Assembly: GCF_014170375.1 (NCBI RefSeq)
Contig: NZ_LZZW01000014.1
Coordinates: 1-64,000, forward strand
Direction: 5' to 3'
Source of the DNA: Variovorax sp. UMC13
GTDB lineage: Bacteria; Pseudomonadota; Gammaproteobacteria; Burkholderiales; Burkholderiaceae_C
DNA length: 64,000 bases
The notes beneath the pieces were generated by a model that was given only the letters and a program-made list of their open reading frames with translations, had not been told where the DNA came from and searched no databases. Below, in pieces: positions 33,224 to 48,713 of this stretch (positions are counted from its first letter, which is position 1; each line of letters starts with the position of its first letter). A program made the translations under genes and the position numbers.

Positions 33224-33919
33224 ATGGCCCGACTGCCCCGACTCACGCTGGCGCAGCAGCTGCACCACGTGATCCAGCGCGGGAACAACCGCCAGCCGAT
33301 CGTCGTCGATACCGCGGATCGCGAGCGGCTGGTCGCGCTGTGGGCCGAGCACGCGCCGCGCTTCGGCGTGGCGCTGCACGCCTACGTGCTGATGGACAAC
33401 CACTTCCACCTGCTGGTCACACCGTCCACCGCCGAAGGCCTGCCGCAGTTCATGCAGGCGGTGGGGCGCAGCTATGTGCGCAGCTTCAACGACCGCCATG
33501 CGCGCAGCGGCACGCTGTGGGAAGGGCGCTACCGCGCGACCGTGCTGCAGGCCGAGCGCTACCTGTTGCCCTGCATGGTCTACCTCGACCTGAACCCGGT
33601 GCGCGCCGGGCTGGTGGCGGAGGCGCGCGACTTCGCCTGGTCCAGCCACCACCACTACGCGGGCCTGCGTGGCGATCGCTTCCTGTCGCCGCATCCGCTG
33701 TACTGGGCGCTGGGCAACACGCCCTTCGCGCGCGAGGCCGCCTATGCGGAGCGGGTGCGCGAGGGCCTTGGCGCCCAAGAGCAGGCGCTGCTGACCGACG
33801 CCGCGCTGCAGGGCTGGGCGGCGGGGGACGAGCGCTTCCTGGCGCAACTGCAGCAGGCCACGCCGCGCCGGCTGGTCAAGGCGCGGGCCGGGCGCCGGCC
33901 GAATCCTCCGGCCATCTGA
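33224..33919 (+). mobile_element. REP-associated tyrosine transposase-type gene (Y1_Tnp, IS200-like)
   Basis: Solitary HUH transposase of the RAYT group, 231 aa, apparently intact. The HUH pair is H60-F-H62 in MDNHFHLLV. GTLWEGRYRA (97-106) and YLDLNPVRAG (120-129), typical of this group, are present; the nucleophilic tyrosine should be Y113 or Y120. There is no TnpB and there are no classical IS inverted repeats. Such genes are usually single copy and act on short palindromic repeats. It lies between the dgt-methyltransferase run and gltB and is followed by an AT-rich tail with motifs GGGGACA and GGGGTCAGA on the minus strand. Confidence 0.88.
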
Positions 33920-33963
33920 TCTTTAACCATGGCCTTGCGGCCACCCACCGGGCCTGTCATCGT

Positions 33964-34050
33964 CAGTTTTGATATGTCCCCAATTAATAACTCACTAAAA
34001 AAGTCAGAAAATAATATGAATCTGACCCCATTTAATCTTCTTGGCATTAT
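33964..34050. repeat. AT-rich tail of the transposase element with GGGGTCAGA-type motifs
   Basis: About 85 bp of markedly AT-rich DNA in a GC-rich window. It contains TGTCCCCAATTA (33975-33986) and TCTGACCCCATTTA (34021-34034), whose reverse complements are TAATTGGGGACA and TAAATGGGGTCAGA. From memory these motifs accompany many solitary Y1 transposase genes in proteobacteria and probably mark the end of the element. No matching copy is seen upstream of the gene. Confidence 0.55.
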
Positions 34051-34102
34051 TTGTGCAACGCAATATCCTCCGATTCCCTGCGAGAGATCCCGCGATAAAT
34101 TG

Positions 34103-34108
34103 AAGGAG
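34103..34108 (+). promoter_or_regulatory. Ribosome binding site of gltB
   Basis: AAGGAG ends 8 nt before the ATG at 34117. It fixes the start there rather than at the in-frame GTG at 34108, which overlaps the site. Confidence 0.8.
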
Positions 34109-34116
34109 TGCGCCCC

Positions 34117-38856
<4,740 letters not shown>

Positions 38857-38894
38857 GCCGTCCGCACGTAGAAACGAGAAACAAGGAAAGCACG

Positions 38895-40373
<1,479 letters not shown>

Positions 40374-40475
40374 GCTGCGTGGGGGCCTGCGGGCAATCCC
40401 ATGGCGCGCCGCATTGAATTTTGTTTCAATCCGGCGGGGCCCGACGCGGCCCCGGTATCATCCGCGTGAAACCGC

Positions 40476-40511
40476 AAGCCGGGATGCTCGAAGGAGCGCC
40501 CCGGCTTTTTT
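40476..40511 (+). terminator. Rho-independent terminator after gltBD
   Basis: AAGCCGGG (40476-40483) pairs with CCCGGCTT (40500-40507), with an inner GCTC/GAGC helix, followed by a T-run ending at 40511. It lies only 7 bp before the mlaF ATG, so it either ends gltD transcription or acts as an attenuator in an mlaF leader. Confidence 0.8.
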
Positions 40512-40517
40512 ATTGAG

Positions 40518-41348
40518 ATGGACCCAGCCCCCCCCCTGCCCACACCCTTCGTCGAGTTCCGTGACGTCACGTTCGGCTACGGTGCGCGCGCCATCCTTGA
40601 TGGCGTGTCCTTCACCGTGCCGCGTGGCAAGGTGACGGCCCTGATGGGCGCATCGGGCGGCGGCAAGACCACGGTGCTGCGCCTGATCGGCGGACAGCAG
40701 AAGGCGCAGCGCGGCGAGGTCCTGTTCGATGGTCAGGATGTGCTCAGGTTCGACGCTGCGGCATTGTATGCAGCGCGGCGTCGCATGGGCATGCTGTTCC
40801 AGTTCGGTGCACTGTTCACCGACATGAGCGTGTTCGACAACGTGGCCTTCCCGCTGCGCGAACACACCCAACTGCCCGAAGCGTTGGTGCGCGACATCGT
40901 GCTGATGAAGCTCGACGCGGTCGGGCTGCGCGGTGCGCGCGAGCTGATGCCCAGCGAAGTCTCGGGCGGCATGGCGCGGCGCGTGGCGCTGGCCCGCGCG
41001 ATCGCGCTCGACCCCGACCTGGTGATGTACGACGAGCCCTTCGCCGGCCTCGACCCGATCTCGCTGGGCACGGCCGCGCGGCTGATCCGCCAGCTCAACG
41101 ACACGCTGGGGCTGACCAGCATCATCGTTTCGCACGACCTGGAAGAGACCTTCCGCATCGCCGACCACGTGATCATCCTGGCCAACGGCGGCGTCGCCGC
41201 ACAGGGCACGCCGCAGGCCGTGCGCGAGAGCACCGACCCGCTGGTGCACCAGTTCGTCCATGCGCTGCCCGACGGGCCGGTGCATTTCCACTATCCGGGC
41301 GTCGGCGTCGAGGACGACTTCGGCTCGGCCTCGGGAGGCCGGCCTTGA
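40518..41348 (+). CDS. mlaF: Phospholipid ABC transporter ATP-binding protein MlaF
   Basis: Cytoplasmic ATPase of the Mla system that keeps phospholipids out of the outer leaflet of the outer membrane. It has 276 aa. Walker A is GASGGGKTT, the signature is [14 protein letters not shown], Walker B is [12 protein letters not shown] and the H-loop lies in VSHDLEETF. The ATG sits right after the gltBD terminator. It overlaps mlaE by 4 bp and starts the mlaFEDACB operon. Confidence 0.94.
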   Translation: MDPAPPLPTPFVEFRDVTFGYGARAILDGVSFTVPRGKVTALMGASGGGKTTVLRLIGGQQKAQRGEVLFDGQDVLRFDAAALYAARRRMGMLFQFGALFTDMSVFDNVAFPLREHTQLPEALVRDIVLMKLDAVGLRGARELMPSEVSGGMARRVALARAIALDPDLVMYDEPFAGLDPISLGTAARLIRQLNDTLGLTSIIVSHDLEETFRIADHVIILANGGVAAQGTPQAVRESTDPLVHQFVHALPDGPVHFHYPGVGVEDDFGSASGGRP

Positions 41349-42124
41349 GCTTCTGGAATCCCGCCGACCTCGGCTTCGCGGTGCGCTCCAAGCTGTCCGA
41401 CCTGGGCCGCGGCGCGCGCCTGTTCTGGCGGCTGTTCAGCGACCTGGGCGGCCTGCGCCGCTTCTCGCTGGTGCGCGACCAGGTCCATTTCCTGGGCAAC
41501 TACTCGCTGGCGATCATCGCCGTGTCGGGCCTGTTCGTCGGCTTCGTCATGGGGCTGCAGTACTTCTACGGGCTGCAGCGCTACGGCGCGACCGAGTCGG
41601 TGGGCGTGCTGATCAGCCTGAGCCTGCTGCGCGAATTCGGCCCGGTGATCACCGCGCTGCTGTTCGCCGGCCGGGCCGGCACCTCGCTGACCGCCGAGAT
41701 CGGCCTGATGAAGGCCGGCGAGCAGCTCAGCGCGATGGAGATGATGGCGGTCGACCCCGTCAAGCGGGTGCTCGCGCCGCGTTTCTGGGGCGGCGTGATC
41801 GCGATGCCGATGCTGTCGGCGGTGTTCTGCGCGGTCGGCATCCTGGGCGGCTGGGTGGTCTGCGTGCCGCTGCTGGGCATCGACGCTGGTGCCTTCTGGA
41901 GCCAGATGCAGAACGGCACCGACGTGTTCAGGGACCTGGGCAACGGCGTCATCAAGAGCATCGTCTTCGGCTTCACCGTGACCTTCGTCGCGCTGCTGCA
42001 GGGCTTCGAGGCCCAGCCCACGCCCGAGGGCGTGTCGCGCGCCACCACCCGCACCGTGGTGGTGGCCTCGCTGGCCGTGCTGGCGCTGGACTTCCTTCTC
42101 ACCGCCATGATGTTCAGCATCTGA
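41345..42124 (+). CDS. mlaE: Phospholipid ABC transporter permease MlaE
   Basis: Inner-membrane permease of the Mla transporter, 259 aa, with five to six helices and the family EQL/QLSAME core in MKAGEQLSAMEMMAVDP, plus GFVMGLQYFYGLQRYGA. The start is TTG at 41345, unusual for the window. It overlaps the mlaF TGA and gives the expected N-terminus. The next ATG is well inside the protein. mlaD follows after 27 bp. Confidence 0.93.
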   Translation: MSFWNPADLGFAVRSKLSDLGRGARLFWRLFSDLGGLRRFSLVRDQVHFLGNYSLAIIAVSGLFVGFVMGLQYFYGLQRYGATESVGVLISLSLLREFGPVITALLFAGRAGTSLTAEIGLMKAGEQLSAMEMMAVDPVKRVLAPRFWGGVIAMPMLSAVFCAVGILGGWVVCVPLLGIDAGAFWSQMQNGTDVFRDLGNGVIKSIVFGFTVTFVALLQGFEAQPTPEGVSRATTRTVVVASLAVLALDFLLTAMMFSI

Positions 42125-42151
42125 GCGCAAACTCGACAACGAGAGCAAACC

Positions 42152-42661
42152 ATGCAACGTTCCAACAACGACATCTGGGTGGGCCTGTTCGTGCTGATCG
42201 GCGCGGCGGCCCTGCTGTTCCTGGCGCTTCAGTCGGCCAACCTGCTGAGCCTGAACTTCCAGAAGACCTATTCCGTGACTGCGCGCTTCGACAACATCGG
42301 CGGCCTCAAGCCGCAGACGGCGGTCAAGAGCGCCGGCGTGGTGGTCGGCCGCGTGGAATCCATCACCTTCAACGACAAGCTCTTTCAGGCCGACGTGACG
42401 CTTGCGCTGCAAAACCGTTACAGTTTTCCCAAGGACAGTTCGCTCAAGATCCTGACCAGTGGCCTGCTCGGCGAGCAGTACATCGGGATCGAGGCGGGTG
42501 CCGAGGAAAAGAATCTGCAGGCCGGTGACACCGTCACCTCCACGCAATCCGCGGTGGTGCTGGAAAACCTGATCAGCCAGTTCCTCTTCAGCAAGGCTGC
42601 CGATGGAACGTCGAACACCGCGAATGCGGGTGCGGCGCCGGGAACCCCGAACAAAAAATGA
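42152..42661 (+). CDS. mlaD: Phospholipid transport substrate-binding protein MlaD
   Basis: MCE-domain protein, 169 aa, anchored by one TM (about 10-30). Its hexamer sits on MlaFE and hands lipid to MlaC. The MCE domain (about 38-115) has YSVTARFDNIGGLKPQTAVKSAG-like sequence and the typical ALQNRYSFPKDSSLKI. The Ala/Asn/Gly-rich C-terminal tail is likely disordered. It overlaps mlaA by 4 bp. Confidence 0.94.
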   Translation: MQRSNNDIWVGLFVLIGAAALLFLALQSANLLSLNFQKTYSVTARFDNIGGLKPQTAVKSAGVVVGRVESITFNDKLFQADVTLALQNRYSFPKDSSLKILTSGLLGEQYIGIEAGAEEKNLQAGDTVTSTQSAVVLENLISQFLFSKAADGTSNTANAGAAPGTPNKK

Positions 42662-43413
42662 AAACACGATCCTTCCTGTCTCCCGCTTCCCATGCCGTGA
42701 AGCGCATCGCCGACCACGCCCGCTGGGCGGGCGCCGCCGTCATCCTCGCCGTGCTGGCGGGATGTGCCACCGGGCCCAATGCCAATCCGTCCGATCCCTT
42801 CGAGCCGTTCAACCGCGGCGTGTTCTCGTTCAACGAGAAGGTCGACGAGGTGGTGCTGGTGCCGGTGTCCACCGCCTACGTCAACGTGCTGCCCTCGATG
42901 GTGCGCACGGGGGTGAACAACTTCTTCGGCAACCTGGGCGACATCTGGAGCTTCGCCAACAGCGTGGCCCAGCTCAAGCTGCAGAACAGCGCCGAGACCT
43001 TCATGCGGGTCAACGTCAACACCATCTTCGGCCTGGGCGGCCTGATCGACGTGGCGACCGAGGTCGGCATCGACCGCCGCGACGAGGATTTCGGCAAGAC
43101 GCTGGGCCGCTGGGGCGTGGGCGCGGGCCCGTACGTCGTGCTGCCGCTGCTCGGCCCCTCGACGCTGCGCGACACGGCCGCCAAGCCGGTCGACCTCTAT
43201 GGCGACGCGCTCAATGCCGTGCAAGACGTCGCCTGGCGCAACTCCCTGACCGCGCTGCGTGTGGTCGACAAGCGTTCGCAGTACCTGCGCGCCGGTCGGC
43301 TGATCGACGACGCCGCGCTCGACAAGTATTCGTTCACCCGCGATGCCTTCCTGCAGCGCCGCCGCAGCCAGATCCAGGACGGCAGGGCGCCCGACGACGA
43401 CGCGGGCAAGTGA
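42658..43413 (+). CDS. mlaA: Outer-membrane phospholipid transport lipoprotein MlaA (VacJ)
   Basis: Outer-membrane lipoprotein that forms the entry channel for mislocalised phospholipid, 251 aa. The long signal ends in lipobox LAGC (C about 37), then DPFEPFNRGVFSFN, the MlaA hallmark, and helical segments including the amphipathic ring region GGLIDVATEVGI. In E. coli mlaA is unlinked from mlaFEDCB; here it is between mlaD and mlaC. The start overlaps mlaD (ATGA). Two hairpins follow before mlaC. Confidence 0.94.
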   Translation: MKTRSFLSPASHAVKRIADHARWAGAAVILAVLAGCATGPNANPSDPFEPFNRGVFSFNEKVDEVVLVPVSTAYVNVLPSMVRTGVNNFFGNLGDIWSFANSVAQLKLQNSAETFMRVNVNTIFGLGGLIDVATEVGIDRRDEDFGKTLGRWGVGAGPYVVLPLLGPSTLRDTAAKPVDLYGDALNAVQDVAWRNSLTALRVVDKRSQYLRAGRLIDDAALDKYSFTRDAFLQRRRSQIQDGRAPDDDAGK

Positions 43414-43418
43414 CCGAC

Positions 43419-43438
43419 GCCTGCGACAGACCGCAGGC
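43419..43438 (+). other. Hairpin 1 in the mlaA-mlaC gap
   Basis: GCCTGCG (43419-43425), loop ACAGAC, then CGCAGGC (43432-43438). A 7-bp perfect stem starting 6 bp after the mlaA stop, with no T-run. Candidate for mRNA stability or partial termination. Confidence 0.5.
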
Positions 43439-43470
43439 GGCACGTTGAACTGCGAGGGCGGTTGGCCGAT

Positions 43471-43492
43471 CGCTTGCATTCCGTTGCAAGCG
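43471..43492 (+). other. Hairpin 2 in the mlaA-mlaC gap
   Basis: CGCTTGCA (43471-43478), 6-nt loop, then TGCAAGCG (43485-43492). An 8-bp perfect stem, no T-run. With hairpin 1 it may set the MlaA:MlaC expression ratio (inference). Confidence 0.5.
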
Positions 43493-43605
43493 GCGGCTGG
43501 CGCCCGAGGAACCCGGACGGCGGTGGCGCTGTCCAAACCTTTCATGCCGCGGCACGCCGTTTCCGTGCGGGCCGCGCGAGATCCGAAACCTGAGGGACCT
43601 GCCCG

Positions 43606-44265
43606 ATGAACAACAAGATGATCCTGCAACGACGCAGCTTCGGCCACATGGCGCTGGCCGGTGCGCTGCTGTTCAGTGCCGCCGCGGCCTTCGTGAGCCC
43701 GGCGCGCGCCGCCGACGAGAGCCCCGATGCGCTGGTCAAGCGCATCTCGACCGACGTGCTCGAGACCATCAAGTCCGACAAGTCGATCAAGTCGGGCGAC
43801 ATCGGCAAGATCATGGTGCTGGTCGACAGCAAGATCATGCCCAACGTCAATTTCCAGCGCATGACGGCCTCCGCCGTCGGCCCAGCCTGGCGCACCGCCA
43901 CGCCGGAGCAGCAGAAGCGGCTGCAGGACGAGTTCAAGACCCTGCTGGTGCGCACCTACGCGGGCGCGCTCGACCAGGTCAGCGACCAGACCGTCAGCGT
44001 GCGCCCCTTCCGCGGTTCGCCCGAGGACACCGATGTGCTGGTGCGGACCGAGGTCCGCGGCCGCGGCGACCCGGTCCAGCTGGACTACCGCCTCGAGAAG
44101 ACGCCGGGCCAGGGCGCCGGCTGGAAGGTCTACAACCTCAACGTGCTGGGCGTCTGGCTGGTCGATACCTACCGCACCCAGTTCGCGCAGCAGATCAACA
44201 GCCAGGGCGTCGACGGCCTGATCTCCGCGCTGGCGGCGCGCAACAAGAGCAACGGCAGGAGCTGA
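43606..44265 (+). CDS. mlaC: Periplasmic phospholipid shuttle MlaC
   Basis: Periplasmic lipid carrier that shuttles phospholipid between MlaA and MlaD, 219 aa. The signal peptide (about 38 residues, cut after ARA) begins with QRRSFGHMALAGALLF, which has a twin arginine and may use Tat. The mature domain has VDSKIMPNVNFQRMTASAVG and GWKVYNLNVLGVWLVDTYR, typical of MlaC (Tol/Ttg2D family). It follows mlaA after 192 bp and mlaB begins 2 bp after its stop. Confidence 0.93.
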   Translation: MNNKMILQRRSFGHMALAGALLFSAAAAFVSPARAADESPDALVKRISTDVLETIKSDKSIKSGDIGKIMVLVDSKIMPNVNFQRMTASAVGPAWRTATPEQQKRLQDEFKTLLVRTYAGALDQVSDQTVSVRPFRGSPEDTDVLVRTEVRGRGDPVQLDYRLEKTPGQGAGWKVYNLNVLGVWLVDTYRTQFAQQINSQGVDGLISALAARNKSNGRS

Positions 44266-44267
44266 GC

Positions 44268-44540
44268 ATGCTGGTCCTGCCGACCAAGCTCACGCATGAC
44301 GAGGCGCCGGCTTGCATGCGCATGCTGCAGCAGGGGCTGGCGGGCCAGAGCGGGTCGGCGGCGGTGGTGGATGCCAGCGCGCTGGTGCGCTTCGACTCCT
44401 CGGCGCTGGCGGTGCTGCTCGAATGCCGGCGCGAAGCCAGCGCCCTGGGGCGCAGCTTCGCGGTCAAGGGGCTGTCGCCCCGGCTGCGCGAACTGGCTGC
44501 GCTCTACGGCATCGCGGGCCTGCTGCCAGCCGCGCCCTGA
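44268..44540 (+). CDS. mlaB: STAS-domain protein MlaB
   Basis: Small cytoplasmic STAS protein that binds MlaF and stabilises the MlaFEDB complex, 90 aa. The STAS core has VVDASALVRFDSSALAVLLE, with the DSSALA segment where anti-sigma antagonists carry a phosphorylatable Ser. It begins 2 bp after mlaC and closes the mla operon. The short size and neighbour support the call better than sequence alone. Confidence 0.88.
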   Translation: MLVLPTKLTHDEAPACMRMLQQGLAGQSGSAAVVDASALVRFDSSALAVLLECRREASALGRSFAVKGLSPRLRELAALYGIAGLLPAAP

Positions 44541-44611
44541 GGGCTGGCCAAGAGGTCATTTGAGGGGCGGCGCACCTTGAAAGTGCAGGCCGCCTAGAAT
44601 CCCGGGCTCCC

Positions 44612-45559
44612 ATGCCCGCGATCTCCTTCCAATCGGTCTGCAAGACCTACCCCGCCTCACGTCAGCAACGCGCCCAGGGCAAACCTGGACTGCGCGCGGT
44701 CGACGACGTGAGCTTCCAGATCGAAGAAGGCGAGTTCTTCGGCCTGCTGGGGCCCAACGGCGCCGGCAAGACCTCGCTGATCAGCATGCTGGCGGGGCTC
44801 TCGCGCCCGACGGCCGGCGCCGTCAGCGTGCACGGCTTCGACGTGCAGCGCGACTACGCCGAAGCCCGCCGCCACCTGGGCATCGTGCCGCAGGAGTTGG
44901 TGTTCGACCCCTTCTTCAACGTGCGCGAATCGCTGCGTATCCAGTCGGGCTACTTCGGCATCAAGAACAACGACGCCTGGATCGACGAGCTGCTGCACAG
45001 CCTGGGCCTGTCCGACAAGGCCAGCGCCAACCTGCGCCAGCTGTCGGGCGGCATGAAGCGCCGCGTGCTGGTGGCACAGGCGCTGGTCCACAAACCGCCG
45101 GTGATCGTGCTCGACGAGCCCACCGCCGGCGTCGACGTCGAACTGCGCCAGACGCTGTGGCAGTTCATCGCCAAGCTCAACAAGCAGGGCAGCACCGTGC
45201 TGCTCACCACCCACTATCTCGAAGAGGCGGAGGCGCTGTGCCACCGGATCGCCATGCTCAAGCAGGGCCGCGTGATCGCGCTCGACCGCACCAGCGAGCT
45301 GCTGAAGTCGGCCGCCAGCAACGTGCTGCGCTTCAAGACCGATGCCAACCTGCCCTGGGCGATCGCCCAGCATGCGCGCATCACCGGGCGCATCGTGCAG
45401 CTGCCGGCGCAGAACGCGCACGAGGTCGAGCAGCTGCTCGGCGCGCTGCGTGAGGCCGGCGTGGCGGTGGAGGACGTCGAGATGCGCAAGGCCGACCTGG
45501 AGGACGTGTTCATCGACCTGATGGCCGGCGAGCAGATTCCGCTGGAGGTGGCGCGATGA
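44612..45559 (+). CDS. ABC transporter ATP-binding protein (YadG-like)
   Basis: ATPase of an ABC-2 type exporter, 315 aa. Walker A is GPNGAGKTS, the signature LSGGMKRRVLVAQ, Walker B VIVLDEPTAG and the H-loop TTHYLEEAE, plus a C-terminal domain of about 80 residues. It overlaps its permease gene by 4 bp. TAGAAT (44595-44600) 11 nt before the ATG may be a promoter of its own. In many betaproteobacteria this pair follows the mla genes, which suggests a role in envelope lipid or polysaccharide export, but the substrate is unknown. Confidence 0.9.
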   Translation: MPAISFQSVCKTYPASRQQRAQGKPGLRAVDDVSFQIEEGEFFGLLGPNGAGKTSLISMLAGLSRPTAGAVSVHGFDVQRDYAEARRHLGIVPQELVFDPFFNVRESLRIQSGYFGIKNNDAWIDELLHSLGLSDKASANLRQLSGGMKRRVLVAQALVHKPPVIVLDEPTAGVDVELRQTLWQFIAKLNKQGSTVLLTTHYLEEAEALCHRIAMLKQGRVIALDRTSELLKSAASNVLRFKTDANLPWAIAQHARITGRIVQLPAQNAHEVEQLLGALREAGVAVEDVEMRKADLEDVFIDLMAGEQIPLEVAR

Positions 45560-46320
45560 TCGGCACCACGGGCTGGCGCACGCTGCTCTACAAGGAGACG
45601 CTGCGCTTCTGGAAGGTCGGCTTCCAGACGGTCGGTGCGCCGATCCTCACGGCCGTGCTGTACCTGATGGTGTTCGGCCATGTGCTGGAAGACCACGTCA
45701 AGGTCTACGGCACGGTGGGCTACACCGCCTTCCTGATCCCGGGCCTGGTGATGATGAGCGTGCTGCAGAACGCCTTCGCCAACAGCTCGTCCTCGATCAT
45801 CCAGAGCAAGATCATGGGCAGCCTGGTGTTCGTGCTGCTCACGCCGCTGTCGCACTGGGGCTGGTTCTTCGCCTATGTGGGCTCGTCCATCATCCGCGGC
45901 CTGGCCGTGGGCCTGGGCGTGTTCATCGTCACCGTGTTCTTCGCCGTGCCGGACTTCGCGGCGCCGGCCTGGATCCTCATCTTCGCCTTCCTGGGCGCGG
46001 CCATGCTGGGCACGCTGGGCCTGATCGCCGGCCTCTGGGCCGAGAAGTTCGACCAGATGGCGGTGTTCCAGAACTTCCTGATCATGCCCATGACCTTCCT
46101 GTCGGGCGTGTTCTATTCGATCGGCTCGCTGCCGCCGTTCTGGCAGAACGTGAGCCACCTGAACCCCTTCTTCTACATGATCGACGGCTTCCGCTACGGC
46201 TTCTTCGGCGTCAGCGACGCCTCGCCCTGGCTCAGCTTCGGCATCGTCGGCAGCGCCTGGCTGGTGGTGAGCGCGATCGCCGTGCACCTGCTGCGAATCG
46301 GCTACAAGATCCGGGGCTGA
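45556..46320 (+). CDS. ABC-2 type transporter permease (YadH-like)
   Basis: Membrane partner of the preceding ATPase, 254 aa, with six helices and the ABC2 signature region in NFLIMPMTFLSGVFYSIGSL. FFYMIDGFRYGFFGVSD near the end matches YadH-type permeases. It is coupled to the ATPase gene by an ATGA overlap. It ends just before a large intergenic hairpin. Confidence 0.9.
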   Translation: MIGTTGWRTLLYKETLRFWKVGFQTVGAPILTAVLYLMVFGHVLEDHVKVYGTVGYTAFLIPGLVMMSVLQNAFANSSSSIIQSKIMGSLVFVLLTPLSHWGWFFAYVGSSIIRGLAVGLGVFIVTVFFAVPDFAAPAWILIFAFLGAAMLGTLGLIAGLWAEKFDQMAVFQNFLIMPMTFLSGVFYSIGSLPPFWQNVSHLNPFFYMIDGFRYGFFGVSDASPWLSFGIVGSAWLVVSAIAVHLLRIGYKIRG

Positions 46321-46332
46321 GAATCCGGATTG

Positions 46333-46440
46333 CCGGACGCAGAGGACGCAAAGACTTCGCAGAGGACGCGAAAAAATCGAGCCAATGGCTTTGGGCGTCT
46401 TTTGCGTTCTTTGCGAAACCTTCGCGTCCTCTGCGTCCGG
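46333..46440. repeat. Imperfect 108-bp hairpin repeat of the GCAGAGGACGC type
   Basis: CCGGACGCAGAGGACGC starts the left arm (46333) and its complement GCGTCCTCTGCGTCCGG ends the right arm (46424-46440). The arms continue inward through further GAGGACGC/GCGTTCTT copies as an imperfect duplex. Internal direct copies of GCAGAGGACGC are at 46338-46348 and 46359-46369. From memory, related elements are scattered between genes in many betaproteobacteria. It could end the exporter transcript. Confidence 0.7.
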
Positions 46441-46481
46441 AAGTCCGTTTTCCGAGAGCCCAAAGCACATTGAACAACCCC

Positions 46482-46724
46482 ATGACCGCTGAAGAACTCC
46501 AAGCCATCATCACCGCCGGCCTGCCCTGCGAACACATCGCGCTGGAGGGCGACGGACGCCACTGGTACGCCACCATCGTGTCGGCCGAATTCGAGGGCAA
46601 GCGCTCGATCCAGCGCCACCAGCGGGTCTACGCCACGCTCGGTGCGAAAATGCATACCGACGAGGTGCATGCGCTGTCGATGAAGACCTTCACGCCCGCT
46701 GAATGGGCCGCGGCGCCCCGTTGA
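46482..46724 (+). CDS. ibaG: BolA family protein IbaG
   Basis: Small BolA-like protein of 80 aa that pairs with monothiol glutaredoxins to bind Fe-S clusters. The chosen ATG gives [10 protein letters not shown], as in IbaG; a TTG 12 nt upstream would add four residues. The conserved pattern [28 protein letters not shown] (read in two parts), [10 protein letters not shown] and [13 protein letters not shown] is clear, including the His and Cys18-like (CEHI) ligands. It lies upstream of murA, the usual ibaG-murA order. Confidence 0.92.
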   Translation: MTAEELQAIITAGLPCEHIALEGDGRHWYATIVSAEFEGKRSIQRHQRVYATLGAKMHTDEVHALSMKTFTPAEWAAAPR

Positions 46725-46767
46725 TGCCGCTTTGCAGGCATTCCTGCTAGATATCGCTGGATTTTTC

Positions 46768-48039
<1,272 letters not shown>

Positions 48040-48067
48040 AGCCCACCCTCCCGACGAAAGCCCGCCC

Positions 48068-48709
48068 ATGATCACGCTCGCCCTCTCCAAAGGACGCATC
48101 TTCGACGAGACCCTGCCGCTGCTGGCCGCCGCCGGCATCGAGGTCACCGAGGACCCGGACAAGTCGCGCAAGCTGATCCTCGCCACCACCCGGCCCGACG
48201 TGCGCGTGGTGCTGGTGCGCGCCTCCGACGTGCCGACCTACGTGCAGTACGGCGGCGCCGACCTGGGCGTGACCGGCCTCGACGTGCTGCTCGAAGGCGG
48301 CAACCAGGGCCTCTACCAGCCGCTGGACCTGCGCATCGCCGCCTGCCGCCTGAGCGTGGCGGTGCGCGCCGACTACGACTACGCCTCGGCCGTGAAGCAG
48401 GGCTCGCGCCTGACGGTGGCCACCAAGTACGTCAACCTGTCGCGCAACTTCTTCGCCAGCAAGGGCGTGCACGTCGACCTGATCAAGCTCTACGGCAGCA
48501 TGGAGCTCGCGCCGCTGACCGGCCTGGCCGATGCCATCGTCGACCTGGTCTCGACCGGCAACACGCTCAAGGCCAACCACCTGGTCGAAGTCGAGCGCAT
48601 CATGGACATCAGCGCCCGCCTGGTGGTGAACCAGGCCGCGCTCAAGCTCAAACAGGCACCGATCCGCCGCATCCTCGACGCCTTCGCGTCGGCCATTCCG
48701 CAATCCTGA
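48068..48709 (+). CDS. hisG: ATP phosphoribosyltransferase, short form
   Basis: First step of histidine synthesis: joins PRPP and ATP to phosphoribosyl-ATP. At 213 aa it is the short form, lacking the C-terminal regulatory domain. Short HisG works as a hetero-octamer with HisZ, a histidyl-tRNA-synthetase-like subunit, which is not in this window. Conserved [15 protein letters not shown] and the PRPP loop region [15 protein letters not shown] are intact. It is first of the his genes; hisD starts 4 bp later. Confidence 0.95.
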   Translation: MITLALSKGRIFDETLPLLAAAGIEVTEDPDKSRKLILATTRPDVRVVLVRASDVPTYVQYGGADLGVTGLDVLLEGGNQGLYQPLDLRIAACRLSVAVRADYDYASAVKQGSRLTVATKYVNLSRNFFASKGVHVDLIKLYGSMELAPLTGLADAIVDLVSTGNTLKANHLVEVERIMDISARLVVNQAALKLKQAPIRRILDAFASAIPQS

Positions 48710-48713
48710 CACC

